A DNA stretch of 64,000 bases from Streptomyces maremycinicus (GTDB lineage: Bacteria > Actinomycetota > Actinomycetes > Streptomycetales > Streptomycetaceae), in the NCBI RefSeq assembly GCF_001184025.1, contig NZ_BBYG01000008.1:744001-808000 (forward strand), given 5' to 3'. Made by a program: the position numbers and the translations under genes. The notes beneath the pieces were generated by a model. That model searched no databases. It worked only from the letters and a program-made list of their open reading frames with translations, and had not been told where the DNA came from. Positions 16,600-25,426 of this stretch are shown one piece after another (positions within the stretch are counted from its first letter, which is position 1; each line of letters begins with the position of its first letter).

Positions 16600-16958
16600 G
16601 GACTCCAGCGTTGGGAACAGATCTCGCAGAGGCCGTACCAGGTCCAGGACGCCAGGGCGACTTTGGTGTGGAAGCGGATCCAGCTCCTCAACGACACCGT
16701 GATGACGGTGGTGATGCCCTTCAGCGCGAGCGCGATTCCGCCGATCGACGTGCCGGGCTGGCGGGCCGACGGGAGCCACTCTCCCGCTCACCGATGGCGT
16801 CGGGAGCCTCCACTGTTGACCGATGACTCGGATCACTGAACCGGGGGGATCGGCGGGCTCGTACCGCTGCTTGTCGGCTCGTTCGCCTACCTGGCCGCCG
16901 GAATCCTCGCGTTCTCCCTCGGCGAGCGCACCGCCGAACGCGGCGGCACGCTCGGCGG
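16600..16958. other. Membrane-protein remnants, unassigned
   Basis: Minus strand at 16600-16760 encodes a hydrophobic piece (IGGIALALKGITTVITVSL, then SWTWYGLCEICSQRW) without start or identifiable family. Plus strand at 16849-16975 encodes GLVPLLVGSFAYLAAGILAF followed by SLGERTAERGGTLGGYW, resembling the end of an ABC-2 type permease. Neither is complete; both look like pieces left by rearrangement next to the mercury locus. Confidence 0.35.
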
Positions 16959-17258
16959 CTACTGGATCCGCTTCGAAGGCTGGTCGGGGCGGTCGCCCGG
17001 TGGGCAGCAGGCGTCGCCGCTGCCGGTACGGCGGTGACGTAGCCGCCAGAGCAGACCGCCGACGAGTAGAACGGCGGCGGGCGCCAGCAGCCAGGGGCTG
17101 ACCAGTACGCCGCCGAGTCCGGCCAGGGCGCCGCCGGCCAGCAGCACCGTCCCGGCACAGCAGACGATCATCAGCAGGGCGGCGCCGATGCCTGCCATGG
17201 TCATGCGGGTACCGGAGGGCTCCTCGGTACGGCGCTGGGGCCGATGGGTGGTGGGCAT
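16959..17258 (-). CDS. MerT-like mercury transport protein
   Basis: A 99-residue inner-membrane protein. Two hydrophobic helices lie near residues 20-45 and 50-70. The first holds a vicinal cysteine pair (LLMIVCCAGTVLLAGG), the classical Hg(II) hand-over site of MerT, and a second pair (DACCPPGD) is in the cytosolic tail. AAGGAG precedes the ATG by 9 nt. It lies 20 bp downstream of the ArsR-type regulator gene in the same direction, so both form an operon divergent from merA. It likely brings Hg(II) to the reductase. No separate merP was seen; shortness suggests a streamlined MerT variant. Confidence 0.75.
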   Translation of the reverse strand: MPTTHRPQRRTEEPSGTRMTMAGIGAALLMIVCCAGTVLLAGGALAGLGGVLVSPWLLAPAAVLLVGGLLWRLRHRRTGSGDACCPPGDRPDQPSKRIQ

Positions 17259-17278
17259 GGCGGCGTTCTCCTTGCGGG

Positions 17279-17656
17279 TCAACCCTGGCTGCCGGGGATG
17301 CGAGTGCAGCAGTTCAGAGCGGCGGCGTTGTCCGCGGCCAGAGATCGGGCCAGGACGAGCAGGTCCACTACGCGCGGATCGCCGACGGCATAGCGCAGCT
17401 TCTTGCCGTCGCGGCGGGCGGCGATATAGCCGCAGTCCACGAGGCAGGACAGATGCACCGACACCCGCGGCTGGGAGATCCCGGCATGCTCGACGCACTC
17501 GGCGGAGGTGCGCTCGCCGTCGAGGATGAACTCCAGCAGCTTCAGCCGGGTCGGGTCGGACAGGGCGCGGAAGAACTTCGCCACTGTGTCCAGATGGGTG
17601 CAAGGCACCTCGTCGACCGTGGCAGCGGCGGCGGGGGCGTCGAGACGCTGGGGCAT
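17279..17656 (-). CDS. merR: ArsR/SmtB-family mercury-responsive repressor
   Basis: A 125-residue winged-helix protein (FFRALSDPTRLKLLEFILDGERTSAECVEH, recognition helix near ISQPRVSVHLSCLVDCGYI). Streptomyces mercury operons use an ArsR-type MerR rather than the classical MerR family. Cysteines available for Hg(II) are C19, C54, C71, C75 and the C116-C117 pair. It is divergent from merA with direct repeats between them, and co-directional with the MerT-like gene. The symbol follows Streptomyces usage; sensing of another soft metal is not excluded. The ribosome-binding site before ATG 17656 is weak. Confidence 0.85.
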   Translation of the reverse strand: MPQRLDAPAAAATVDEVPCTHLDTVAKFFRALSDPTRLKLLEFILDGERTSAECVEHAGISQPRVSVHLSCLVDCGYIAARRDGKKLRYAVGDPRVVDLLVLARSLAADNAAALNCCTRIPGSQG

Positions 17657-17680
17657 TGGGTGGCCTAACCGACTGGAGCT

Positions 17681-17732
17681 ATTCGCCTACCCGCATAGTA
17701 TGGATCACTGAGGTATTCGGCAATCCGCATAG
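17681..17732. promoter_or_regulatory. Direct-repeat operator between merR and merA
   Basis: Two 18-bp copies, ATTCGCCTACCCGCATAG (17681-17698) and ATTCGGCAATCCGCATAG (17715-17732), differ at three positions and start 34 bp apart, close to three helical turns. They sit in the divergent promoter interval, 45 nt before the merA start, and are the best candidate binding sites for the ArsR-type regulator. Confidence 0.75.
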
Positions 17733-17776
17733 CAGATGCTCTGGAATCCGGGGCCCCGACAACAGGAGGTGGAACG

Positions 17777-19207
17777 GTGACCACGACGGCACCCGAGTTC
17801 GACCTGGCGGTCATCGGCTCCGGCTCGGCGGCCTTCGCCGCAGCGATCGCCGCGCGAGGCCGAGGCAAGAATGTCGTGCTCATCGAGCGCGGCACCACCG
17901 GTGGCACCTGCGTGAACGTTGGCTGCATACCGTCCAAAGCGCTGCTGGCTGCGGCCGAGGCCCGCCACGACGCCGAGGCGGCGGACCGGTTCCCGGGCGT
18001 CCAGGCTGTCGTCGGCCCGGTCGGCTTCCCGGAGCTGATCGGCGGCAAGGACGTGCTGGTGGGCCAGTTGCGCGCGGAGAAGTACGTCGACCTGGCCGCC
18101 GCGTACGGCTTCGAGATCGTGCACGGTACGGCGTCCTTCGTGGAAGGCCCTGCCCTGGAGGTGGAGTTGAACGGGGGAGGCGGGACTGTACGCGTTGATG
18201 CAGCCCACTATCTGATCGCCAGCGGCTCTGCCCCGTGGGCACCGCCGATCGACGGCTTGGACGAGGCCGGGTATTTGACGTCCACCACCGCGATGGAACT
18301 CGATGCCCTGCCCGAGTCGATGGTGGTGGTCGGCGGGAACGCGGTCGGCCTGGAGCAGGCCCAGCTCTTCGCCCGCCTGGGTACCCGGGTGACCGTCATC
18401 GAGGCGCTGGAGCGTCTGGCCCCGTTTGAGGAACCCGAGGTCTCCGCAGCTCTTGAAGGGATCTTCGCTGACGAGGGCATCACCGTGCACACCGTCACCA
18501 CCCTCAAGGCAGTCGACCGCGATCAGGGCGGCTACCGGCTCACCGCGAGCCAGGCCGGCGCCCCCGCCGAGCTGCGGGCCGAGCAGCTGCTGATCGCCAC
18601 CGGCCGCCGCCCCGTCACGGTCGGCCTCGGTCTCGACGCGGTCGGGGTGAAGACCGGGCCGCTCGGCGAGGTCATCGTCGACGCGAACCAACGGACGACC
18701 GCCGAACGGATCTGGGCGGCGGGCGACGTCACCGGTGGGCCGCAGTTCGTGTACGCGGCCGCCGCCCAGGGCACCCTCGTCGCGGACAACGCGCTGGCGG
18801 GTGCGGGCCGCACCCTGGACTACACGGCGCTGCCGCGGGTCACGTTCACCAGCCCGGCCATCGCCTCCGTGGGTCTGACCGACGCGCAGGCCGACGAGGC
18901 GGGACTGCCCTGCACCTGCCGCACGGTGCCGCTGGCGTTCGTGTCTCGGGCGCTGGCCAACCGGGACACCCGGGGGGTGGTCAAGCTCGTCGCGAACGCC
19001 AAGACCGGGCGGCTGCTCGGCGCCCACGTGATCGCCGAAGGTGCGGGCGAGATCATCACCGCCGCCACGTACGCCATCACGGCGGGGATGACCACCGACC
19101 AACTCGCCCACACCTGGCACCCGTACCTGACCATGACCGAAGCCCTGAAGCTCGCCGCCCAGGCCTTCACCGCAGACGTGGCGAAGCTGTCCTGCTGCGC
19201 GGGCTGA
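17777..19207 (+). CDS. merA: Mercuric reductase
   Basis: A 476-residue FAD/NAD(P)H-dependent oxidoreductase that reduces Hg(II) to volatile Hg(0). FAD-binding AVIGSGSAAFAAAIAARG is at residues 11-28; redox-active C45 and C50 lie in GGTCVNVGCIPSK; the second dinucleotide fold starts near MVVVGGNAVGLEQAQ; the C-terminal pair C473-C474 (LSCCAG) delivers Hg(II) to the partner active site. The N-terminal NmerA metallochaperone domain is absent, as in other short forms. AGGAGG precedes GTG at 17777 by 7 nt. No merB (organomercurial lyase) is adjacent, so only inorganic mercury resistance is predicted. Confidence 0.95.
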   Translation: MTTTAPEFDLAVIGSGSAAFAAAIAARGRGKNVVLIERGTTGGTCVNVGCIPSKALLAAAEARHDAEAADRFPGVQAVVGPVGFPELIGGKDVLVGQLRAEKYVDLAAAYGFEIVHGTASFVEGPALEVELNGGGGTVRVDAAHYLIASGSAPWAPPIDGLDEAGYLTSTTAMELDALPESMVVVGGNAVGLEQAQLFARLGTRVTVIEALERLAPFEEPEVSAALEGIFADEGITVHTVTTLKAVDRDQGGYRLTASQAGAPAELRAEQLLIATGRRPVTVGLGLDAVGVKTGPLGEVIVDANQRTTAERIWAAGDVTGGPQFVYAAAAQGTLVADNALAGAGRTLDYTALPRVTFTSPAIASVGLTDAQADEAGLPCTCRTVPLAFVSRALANRDTRGVVKLVANAKTGRLLGAHVIAEGAGEIITAATYAITAGMTTDQLAHTWHPYLTMTEALKLAAQAFTADVAKLSCCAG

Positions 19208-19963
19208 GGCGTATCGACGCCCCGGACGCCTGGCTGCCGCTGATCGGCGCCGTGCTGTCGGCGGTCGCCTTCGTGGCGGTCGAGCGCCGGGTGCGCGAGC
19301 CGCTCGTACGCCTCGTACTCTTCGCGCGCCGGTCGCTCGTCGGCGGCAGCGTGGTCATGCTCGCCGCCTCCGGACTGCTCATCGCGGACATCTTCCTCAG
19401 CTCCTTCTACGTCCGGCCCGTCCTGGGAATCAGCGCGTTGAGGACCGGTGTCGTCTTTCTGCCCGTCGCCGTGGCCATCACGCTGCGGGGCGCAGATCGC
19501 GTCGCAGCTGGTGGTGAGGCTGGGCTGGCGGCCGGCCGGTGCGATCGCTCTCGCGCTGACGGCCATCGGTGCCGCCCTGCTGACCCGACTGGACGCGGAC
19601 AGCAGCGTCTGGGCAGACCTCGTCCCGGGCTGTGCGCTTCTCTCGCTCGCTCTCGGTACCGCCTTCGTCTGCGCCACCACGGCAGCGATGAACGGACTGC
19701 CGCACCAGGAAATGGGCCTCGCGTCCGCACTGGTCAGCACCTCGCACGAACTCGGCGCGGCGCTGGGCGTCGCCATCATCCCGACCATCGCCGGGGCGAT
19801 CTTGGAGGGCGGAGTCGAGGGGGCGGCGACCGCCGGGACCGGCTGTTTCGGCAACGCCTTCACCGCCTGCGCGATCATCGCCGCCGCGGTCGCTGCCGTC
19901 GCAGCGGTACTGCTGCCGGCCGGGCGCCCGGACCGTTCCGAAGGGCCGGTCATGGCGCACTGA
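19205..19963 (+). pseudogene. MFS drug-exporter fragment, truncated and frameshifted
   Basis: The C-terminal half of an EmrB/QacA-type transporter. In one frame RRIDAPDAWLPLIGAVLSAV through VRPVLGISALRTGVVFLPVA is readable to about 19485; the homology continues in another frame from GAQIASQLVVRLGWRPAGA to the stop at 19963, including the helix GLASALVSTSHELGAALGVA. The N-terminal half is missing; the first readable residues overlap the merA stop. So there is a 5' deletion plus a frameshift near 19490. Confidence 0.8.
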
Positions 19964-20276
19964 CGAGCCGGAAACTGAGCGTCCGGCAGTCATCGGTCTG
20001 CAGCTGTCCGGTTCCGCCAGTGAGCTGGGGGACCGCCCACCGCAGCTCTGACCAGCTGGTCCAGGTCGCGGCCGGGCGAAGCGCCGGCCGGTGCGCAGGC
20101 GTCGCCCACGAGCAGTGCACACTGCCGACGCACCGTGCGAACTCGAAGCCGCACAGGACGACCGGTTACCCGGCAGGCTCTCCAGCAGGTGACGCTGTCG
20201 CGCAGCACGCACCGCGTCTTGAACGACTCCCGTCCGACTTCTACGACACCGAGTCTCTCCGACCCGGCAGTTCCCA
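19964..20276. other. No recognisable gene
   Basis: About 310 bp between the MFS remnant and the end of the P-type ATPase gene. Open frames lack start signals and known motifs. Nothing identifiable. Confidence 0.5.
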
Positions 20277-22793
20277 TCAGGCGCTGTGGGCCGTTCCCGG
20301 AGCCACGGGGGTGCGCGGCGCGGGTTCGGCGGGCGGAGTGGGTGCTTCGGGCAGCCGCAGCCGTTTGAGGGCGAGGGCGTTGACGGCGACGATGATGCTG
20401 GAGCCGGACATGGACAGGGCGGCGATCTCGGGGCGGAGGACCAGGCCGAGGGCGGGTTCGAAGACGCCGGCGGCGATCGGGAGGGCGATGGAGTTGTAGC
20501 CGATGGCCCAGGCGAGGTTCTGGCGCATCTTGCGCAGGGTGCCGCGGCCGATGCGCAGGGCGGTGGGGACGTCGAGGGGGTCGGAGCGCATCAGGACCAG
20601 GTCGGCGGTCTCGATGGCGACGTCGGTGCCGGCGCCGATGGCGATGCCGAGGTCGGCCTGGGCGAGGGCGGGGGCGTCGTTGACGCCGTCGCCGACCATG
20701 GCGACCTTGCGGCCGGTGGCCTGGAGTTCGGCGACCTTGGCGGCCTTGTCGCCGGGGAGGACTTCGGCGATCACGGTGTCGATGCCGAGCTGTTCGGCGA
20801 TGCGGTCGGCGGTGGCCTGGTTGTCGCCGGTGAGCATGACCACCTCGACGCCCAGGGCGTGCAGTTCGGCCACGGCCTGTGGGGAGGTCTCCCGGGGTGC
20901 GTCGGCGATGCCGATGAGACCGGCGGCGCGTCCGTCGACGGCGGCGATGACGACGGTGCGGCCGGTGGTGGCCAACTCCTTGCGGCGCTGGTCGAGTTCG
21001 CCCAGGTCGATCTCTTCCCGCTCGGCCAGGCGGCGGTTGCCGACCACCACGCGGTGACCCTCGACATCGGCGATGGCGCCGTGCCCGGGGACGTTCTCGA
21101 ACCGCTCGGCGCGCACCGCGGCCACGCCGTGGGCCTCGGCGTAGCGGACGACGGCCTCGGCCAGCGGGTGCTCGGACTCCCGTTCCACCGCGGCGACCAG
21201 CCGCAGCAGTTCGCTCTCGTCCGTCCCGTCGGCGGTGACCACGTCGGTCACCTCTGGTTCGCCCTTGGTCAGGGTCCCGGTCTTGTCCATGACGACGACC
21301 TGGATACGGGCCGAGGTCTCCAGGCCCACGGCGTTCTTGAACAGCACGCCCCGCTGGGCGCCCAGCCCGGTGCCGACCATGATCGCGGTGGGGGTGGCCA
21401 GGCCCAGGGCGTCGGGGCAGGTGACGACCACGACCGTGATGGCGAACAGCATGGCCGCGCCCAGTGAGCGGTCGGTGGCCAGCAGCCAGACGGCCAGGGT
21501 CGCGGCTCCGCCGATCAGCGCGACGAAGACCAGCCAGAAGGCGGCCCGGTCGGCGAGCCGCTGGCCAGGGGCCTTGGAGTTCTGGGCCTGTTGCACCAGC
21601 TGGACGATCTGCGCCAGCGCGGTGTCGGCGCCGACCTTGGTGGCCCGGACGCGCAGGGTGCCGTTGGCGTTGATGGTCGCGCCGACGACCTGGGAGCCGG
21701 GAGCCTTGTGCACGGGCAGGCTCTCGCCGGTGACCATCGACTCGTCGACGTCGCTCTCGCCCTCCTCCACGACGCCGTCGACGGCGATCTTCGCGCCGGG
21801 GCGGACCAGCAGCAGGTCACCGACGAGGACTTCGGCGGTGGGCACCTCGACCGGCTCGCCGTCGCGCAGCACCAGTGCCTTGGGCGGGGCGAGGTCGAGC
21901 AGGGCGCGGATGGCGTCGTTGGCGCCGCCGCGGGCGCGCATCTCGAACCAGTGCCCGAGCAGTACGAAGGAGGCCAGCACGGTGGCGGCCTCGTAGAAGA
22001 CGTCGCCGCCACCGGTGAGTGTGACGATCAACGAGTACGCCCACCCCGAACCGACGGCGACCGCGACCAGCACCATCATGTCCAGGGTGCGGGCGCGAAG
22101 CGCGCGTACGGCGCCGTCGAAGAAGATCGTGCACGAGTAGAAGATCACCGGCAGGCTCAGCAGGAGCGCCCACACGTCTTCGCGTAGACCGAACGGGACC
22201 GGTACGTCCAGTCCGAAGACGTCCTCGCCGATCGGCGACCAGATGACGATGGGGATGGAGAAGAGCACGGCGACGAGGAAGCGGTTGCGCATGTCCGCCA
22301 CCATCTGGGCCATCGACATACCCTCGTGCCCGCCGTGGCCCATCACCTCGTGCGGAGAGGGCATCACCTCCGGTGCGGCGTGCGCTTCGTGCTCGGCGTG
22401 GGTGACATGTCCCGTGTGGGCAACGGGAGTTGGCGGCTCGGCGACCGCCGTATGCCCCTCATGGCCCACGTGTCCATGTGCTGCCGTGACATGCGGCGGG
22501 TCCGGCTCGGCCATCGGATCGCACAGGTGGGCCGGAACGGACTGGCCCGCACAGTGGTAGCCGCACTCCTCCACCCAGCGGCGCAGCTCGGCCAGCGAGG
22601 TGAGGTTCGGGTCGAAGACCACGGTCGCCGTCTCCGACACCGGGTTGACCTCGACCTCCAGCACTCCTGGTTGGCGCCCCAGGACGGAGGCGGCGACGTT
22701 CTGCTGGGATGCCCAGCGCAGCCCGCCCAGTTCGAGCACCGCCGTGCTGCGCTCCTTGCGGTGACCCATCGGATGATCCACGTGATGCTGCAC
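20277..22793 (-). CDS. P1B-type heavy-metal ATPase with CPD motif and His-rich N-terminus
   Basis: An 838-residue metal-export ATPase. An N-terminal HMA-like fold lacks its CxxC ([13 protein letters not shown] instead), followed by CGYHCAG and a His-rich stretch ([22 protein letters not shown]). Core motifs are [13 protein letters not shown] (phosphorylated Asp) and [10 protein letters not shown]. The metal-binding membrane motif is CPD ([11 protein letters not shown]) rather than CPC or CPH, so specificity is uncertain; copper is suggested by context. GTG at 22793 was chosen because AAGGAGGAG lies 5 nt upstream. The shared palindrome is 63 nt before the start. It is preceded by the cytochrome b unit transcribed in the same direction. 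Confidence 0.9.
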   Translation of the reverse strand: MQHHVDHPMGHRKERSTAVLELGGLRWASQQNVAASVLGRQPGVLEVEVNPVSETATVVFDPNLTSLAELRRWVEECGYHCAGQSVPAHLCDPMAEPDPPHVTAAHGHVGHEGHTAVAEPPTPVAHTGHVTHAEHEAHAAPEVMPSPHEVMGHGGHEGMSMAQMVADMRNRFLVAVLFSIPIVIWSPIGEDVFGLDVPVPFGLREDVWALLLSLPVIFYSCTIFFDGAVRALRARTLDMMVLVAVAVGSGWAYSLIVTLTGGGDVFYEAATVLASFVLLGHWFEMRARGGANDAIRALLDLAPPKALVLRDGEPVEVPTAEVLVGDLLLVRPGAKIAVDGVVEEGESDVDESMVTGESLPVHKAPGSQVVGATINANGTLRVRATKVGADTALAQIVQLVQQAQNSKAPGQRLADRAAFWLVFVALIGGAATLAVWLLATDRSLGAAMLFAITVVVVTCPDALGLATPTAIMVGTGLGAQRGVLFKNAVGLETSARIQVVVMDKTGTLTKGEPEVTDVVTADGTDESELLRLVAAVERESEHPLAEAVVRYAEAHGVAAVRAERFENVPGHGAIADVEGHRVVVGNRRLAEREEIDLGELDQRRKELATTGRTVVIAAVDGRAAGLIGIADAPRETSPQAVAELHALGVEVVMLTGDNQATADRIAEQLGIDTVIAEVLPGDKAAKVAELQATGRKVAMVGDGVNDAPALAQADLGIAIGAGTDVAIETADLVLMRSDPLDVPTALRIGRGTLRKMRQNLAWAIGYNSIALPIAAGVFEPALGLVLRPEIAALSMSGSSIIVAVNALALKRLRLPEAPTPPAEPAPRTPVAPGTAHSA

Positions 22794-22855
22794 GGGTACT
22801 CCTCCTTCGGGTGACGGGATGCGTGGGGAGCATCGACCGCGGCCCCTGCCCACAA

Positions 22856-22870
22856 ACTAATGGTTTTAGT
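22856..22870. promoter_or_regulatory. ACTAAG-type palindromic operator
   Basis: ACTAAT-GGT-TTTAGT, 63 nt upstream of the CPD-type ATPase start. One substitution in each arm relative to the consensus. It lies in the only gap between this gene and the cytochrome b operon. Confidence 0.75.
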
Positions 22871-22898
22871 ATTCCTGTGCGAGTGCACGGCTCGCCCG

Positions 22899-23162
22899 CT
22901 ACCTTCGCCGCACGTCCGCGGGGCGATCACTCCGGTGTGTGCGCAGCCGGGGCAGTCGGGGCGGGCCGGTGAGTGCGGTCAGGATCCGGGCGGCCTGGAC
23001 GGTGGACGCGACGACGGCGAGGGCGCTGCCCGCCACGAGGAGTCCGGTGCCGGGACCGGGCGCCGCGCGCAGGCCCTGGTAGAGGGCGCCCATCGCGAGT
23101 ACGGCGAGGGCGAGCAGGACCCAGAACCAGCGCCGGGCGCGCCGCGGGTCGGTGGCGTGCAT
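22899..23162 (-). CDS. Small two-helix membrane protein with cytochrome b
   Basis: An 87-residue protein with two hydrophobic helices (WFWVLLALAVLAMGALYQGL and GLLVAGSALAVVASTVQAA) and a basic tail. Its ATG overlaps the cytochrome b stop by one base (TGATG), implying coupled translation and perhaps a fixed ratio. It is the last gene of a three-gene unit and could be a subunit or assembly factor of the cytochrome complex. No known family recognised. Confidence 0.65.
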   Translation of the reverse strand: MHATDPRRARRWFWVLLALAVLAMGALYQGLRAAPGPGTGLLVAGSALAVVASTVQAARILTALTGPPRLPRLRTHRSDRPADVRRR

Positions 23163-24256
23163 CAGTGCCCCTTCGGGTTGTTGACCCACACGTTGACGGT
23201 GATGGCGACCAGTGCGAGGAGCAGGACGACGGCGGTGGCCGTGGCCGTCTTCCGCTCCCGCCAGCGGCGTTTCGGGCTGCGGTCGAGGAAGGGCACCAGG
23301 AAGATCAGTCCGAAGACGCCCGCGATGACGTAGGCGATGGACGCGACCCCGAACCACTCCTCCAGGGGGAAGAACCACCAGAACATCCACAGCGGGCGGG
23401 TGATCTCGATGCCCTCGACCGGGGTCGGACCGAGCACCGGCGGCAGGACGACGGCCAGGATCGACAGCGCGCCCAGCAGTACGAGGCCGAACGCGGCCAC
23501 CCGCTTCAGGTGTGCGGTGAAGGGCTCGGGGACTTCCTCCTCGGGCTTCGGGATTGCGGGGTGCGGCGAGATCTGGTGCCGCTTGACGAGGAGGGCGTGC
23601 CACACGAAGAGCAGCACGATCAGCCCGGGGATGATGACCGCGTGTGCGGTGTACAGGCGCAGCACGATCGGCACCCGGTCGGTGAGCTCGGGGGTGAACC
23701 AGATGCCGGCGCCGCCGAGCAGTTTGGCGACGTCCAGGTTGTGGACCAGCGCCTCGTAGCCTTCCTGGTCCCACTTGATGACCGTGCCGGTGAAGATCGC
23801 GAGGAAGGTGAGCAGGAACATGGTGCTGCCGATGATCCAGTTGCCTTCGCGGGGCTTCTTGAAGGAGGCGTGGAAGAAGACACGGAGCAGGTGCAGCAGG
23901 GCGAGGACGAACATCGCCTGCGCCGCCCAGTAGTGCAGGCCGCGGGCGAAGCCGCCCAGCCAGACGTCGTTGACCAGGTCGCGCACGGACTGGTTGGCGT
24001 CCTCCGGGGTCGGTGAGTAGAACTGCGCGACGTAGATCCCGGTGACCAGCAGCGTCACGAAGGACCCGACGGTCAGGCCGCCCAGGCTCCAGGTCAGGTT
24101 GTTGGCGTGCTCGGGCACCGGATAGGCCAGCGCCTTGATGCCCATGCGTTCGTCGATCGCGTCGACGGCCCGCCGCAGCCGGCCAGGACGAGCGGACTGT
24201 GGTGGGGCGGTCTCCGGGCCGGCGGCGGCAGCGCGTTCGGGGCGGTGCGAGGTCAT
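23162..24256 (-). CDS. Cytochrome b/b6-type membrane protein
   Basis: A 364-residue di-heme cytochrome b. Heme-ligand histidines sit in two helices: LHYWAAQAMFVLALLHLLRV and YTAHAVIIPGLIVLLFVWHA. The N-terminal WSLGG (quinol-site region) and KWDQEGYEAL stretches match b/b6 proteins. Later helices (WWFFPLEEWFGVASIAYVIA, VVLLLALVAITVNVW) give a cytochrome b C-terminal-like part. The usual partners, Rieske protein and cytochrome c1/CcdA, are not nearby. The gene overlaps its upstream neighbour (ATGA). It may move electrons from quinol to an extracytoplasmic acceptor such as copper or a thioredoxin-like protein (inference). Confidence 0.85.
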   Translation of the reverse strand: MTSHRPERAAAAGPETAPPQSARPGRLRRAVDAIDERMGIKALAYPVPEHANNLTWSLGGLTVGSFVTLLVTGIYVAQFYSPTPEDANQSVRDLVNDVWLGGFARGLHYWAAQAMFVLALLHLLRVFFHASFKKPREGNWIIGSTMFLLTFLAIFTGTVIKWDQEGYEALVHNLDVAKLLGGAGIWFTPELTDRVPIVLRLYTAHAVIIPGLIVLLFVWHALLVKRHQISPHPAIPKPEEEVPEPFTAHLKRVAAFGLVLLGALSILAVVLPPVLGPTPVEGIEITRPLWMFWWFFPLEEWFGVASIAYVIAGVFGLIFLVPFLDRSPKRRWRERKTATATAVVLLLALVAITVNVWVNNPKGH

Positions 24257-24834
24257 GGCGCCTCCCGGTGCCCGCGGCCGCGGTGTTCCAGCTCGCGGAG
24301 GGTATGCGGCGGGCGCAGCCGGTGCGACAGCCACAGGCCGCCGCCGATCGCCGCGGCCCCCAGACCCAGCAGGACGGCGTCGCCGCCGTCGGAGATGCCA
24401 CGCTCGGGCCGGAACTCGTCGAGGACGACGCTGGTGCCGGTCTCCTCACCGGTCGCCGGGCGGCCGGCCTCGGGCGCGGAGGGCAGCCTGCCCCCCAGCG
24501 AGTCCAGCAGCAGCCCCTTGACCTGACGGACGACAGCCGTCCCGTATCCCGGCTGCTCCACCAGCTCCTGCGCCTCGCGCACCTTGGACAGCGTGACGCC
24601 CTCCTTGTCCGGGGCCATCAGGGCGTCCTCGATGCGCTCGGCCACCTGGTCCTCGTCGGCGCCGTTGGCGATCAGGGCGATGGCCTGTTCGGTGAGAACA
24701 GCCGACTCGTCGCTCTCCTCCTCGTCCGCCCAGGCGACGCCGGGCACAGCGACGGGGATCAGCAGGGCGGCCGCGACGACCGCTCCCGACACGAACACAC
24801 GTGGCCCTCGCCGGAGGGCCGGCTTTCTACGCAT
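24253..24834 (-). CDS. Secreted, C-terminally anchored protein with cytochrome b
   Basis: A 193-residue protein with a signal peptide (hydrophobic VSGAVVAAALLIPVAVPGVAWA, then acidic DEEESDESA), a helical extracytoplasmic domain of about 80 residues, and a C-terminal membrane helix (AVLLGLGAAAIGGGLWL). No heme CxxCH and no Cys pair are present. It is first in the unit with cytochrome b and the two-helix protein, with start/stop overlap to the next gene. No known family was recognised; a structural partner of the cytochrome is likely. Confidence 0.7.
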   Translation of the reverse strand: MRRKPALRRGPRVFVSGAVVAAALLIPVAVPGVAWADEEESDESAVLTEQAIALIANGADEDQVAERIEDALMAPDKEGVTLSKVREAQELVEQPGYGTAVVRQVKGLLLDSLGGRLPSAPEAGRPATGEETGTSVVLDEFRPERGISDGGDAVLLGLGAAAIGGGLWLSHRLRPPHTLRELEHRGRGHREAP

Positions 24835-24937
24835 GACAGTCAGCCTCGCTCACGGCGCTTTCCTGCGCCCGTTGAGGAATGACGGGGCCGCGGCCCCGCA
24901 GGTGTCCGCGGTCGGGAGCGGGACGTGTCCGCTCGGC

Positions 24938-25225
24938 TCAGTGCTTGGTGAGATCGGCGCCGGTAGAATGAAGCACACCCAGACGGCGCTGGTACTCCTC
25001 CTCGTCGATCTCGCCGCGTGCGAACCGCTCGGCCAGCAGCTGCTCGGCGGAGGGCGGCGTCGGCGGCGAGGGGGTGACCTCGCCGGAACCGCCGGGCGCG
25101 GGTCGGCTGAGCGCGCGGAAGAGCAGGACGAAGACCGTGATGATCAGGCCCCAGAAGACGATCATGCCGAGGGACATCCCGAACCATCCCCAGCCGCTCA
25201 TGTCGCGGTCATACCAGAACATCAT
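24938..25225 (-). CDS. Small membrane protein with SHOCT domain
   Basis: A 95-residue protein: Trp/Met-rich N-terminus (MMFWYDRDMSGWGWFGM), one membrane helix, a Pro-rich linker, and a C-terminal SHOCT helix pair (LAERFARGEIDEEEYQRRLGVL). SHOCT proteins are common near copper genes and are thought to aid oligomerisation. The start is one of two adjacent ATGs at 25225/25222. It diverges from the large copper ATPase gene, and the palindrome at 25305 sits between them, so both are probably under the same control. Confidence 0.8.
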   Translation of the reverse strand: MMFWYDRDMSGWGWFGMSLGMIVFWGLIITVFVLLFRALSRPAPGGSGEVTPSPPTPPSAEQLLAERFARGEIDEEEYQRRLGVLHSTGADLTKH

Positions 25226-25304
25226 GGTGATCACTTCCCGGATCTGAGGGGCGAAATCGGACGGCGACCGCGCCGGAAGGGCGGTACACAGCCACCGTCC
25301 TCTC

Positions 25305-25319
25305 ACTAAGGCACTTAGT
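25305..25319. promoter_or_regulatory. ACTAAG-type palindromic operator (perfect copy)
   Basis: ACTAAG-GCA-CTTAGT, both arms perfect. Located between the divergent SHOCT gene (80 nt away) and the cupredoxin-ATPase-YHS gene (108 nt away). A separate G-tract element (GGGTGGGGGTAG, about 25366-25377), resembling CsoR boxes, lies between it and the ATPase. Confidence 0.85.
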
Positions 25320-25426
25320 GCATGGGCCGGATGGCCCTGGGGTCGGGGACGGTGGGCCCCTACTGGGTGGGGGTAGGCGGCGGCGACAGTGGAACTCGTA
25401 CCACCCACAGGGTGAAGGAGTCCGCC

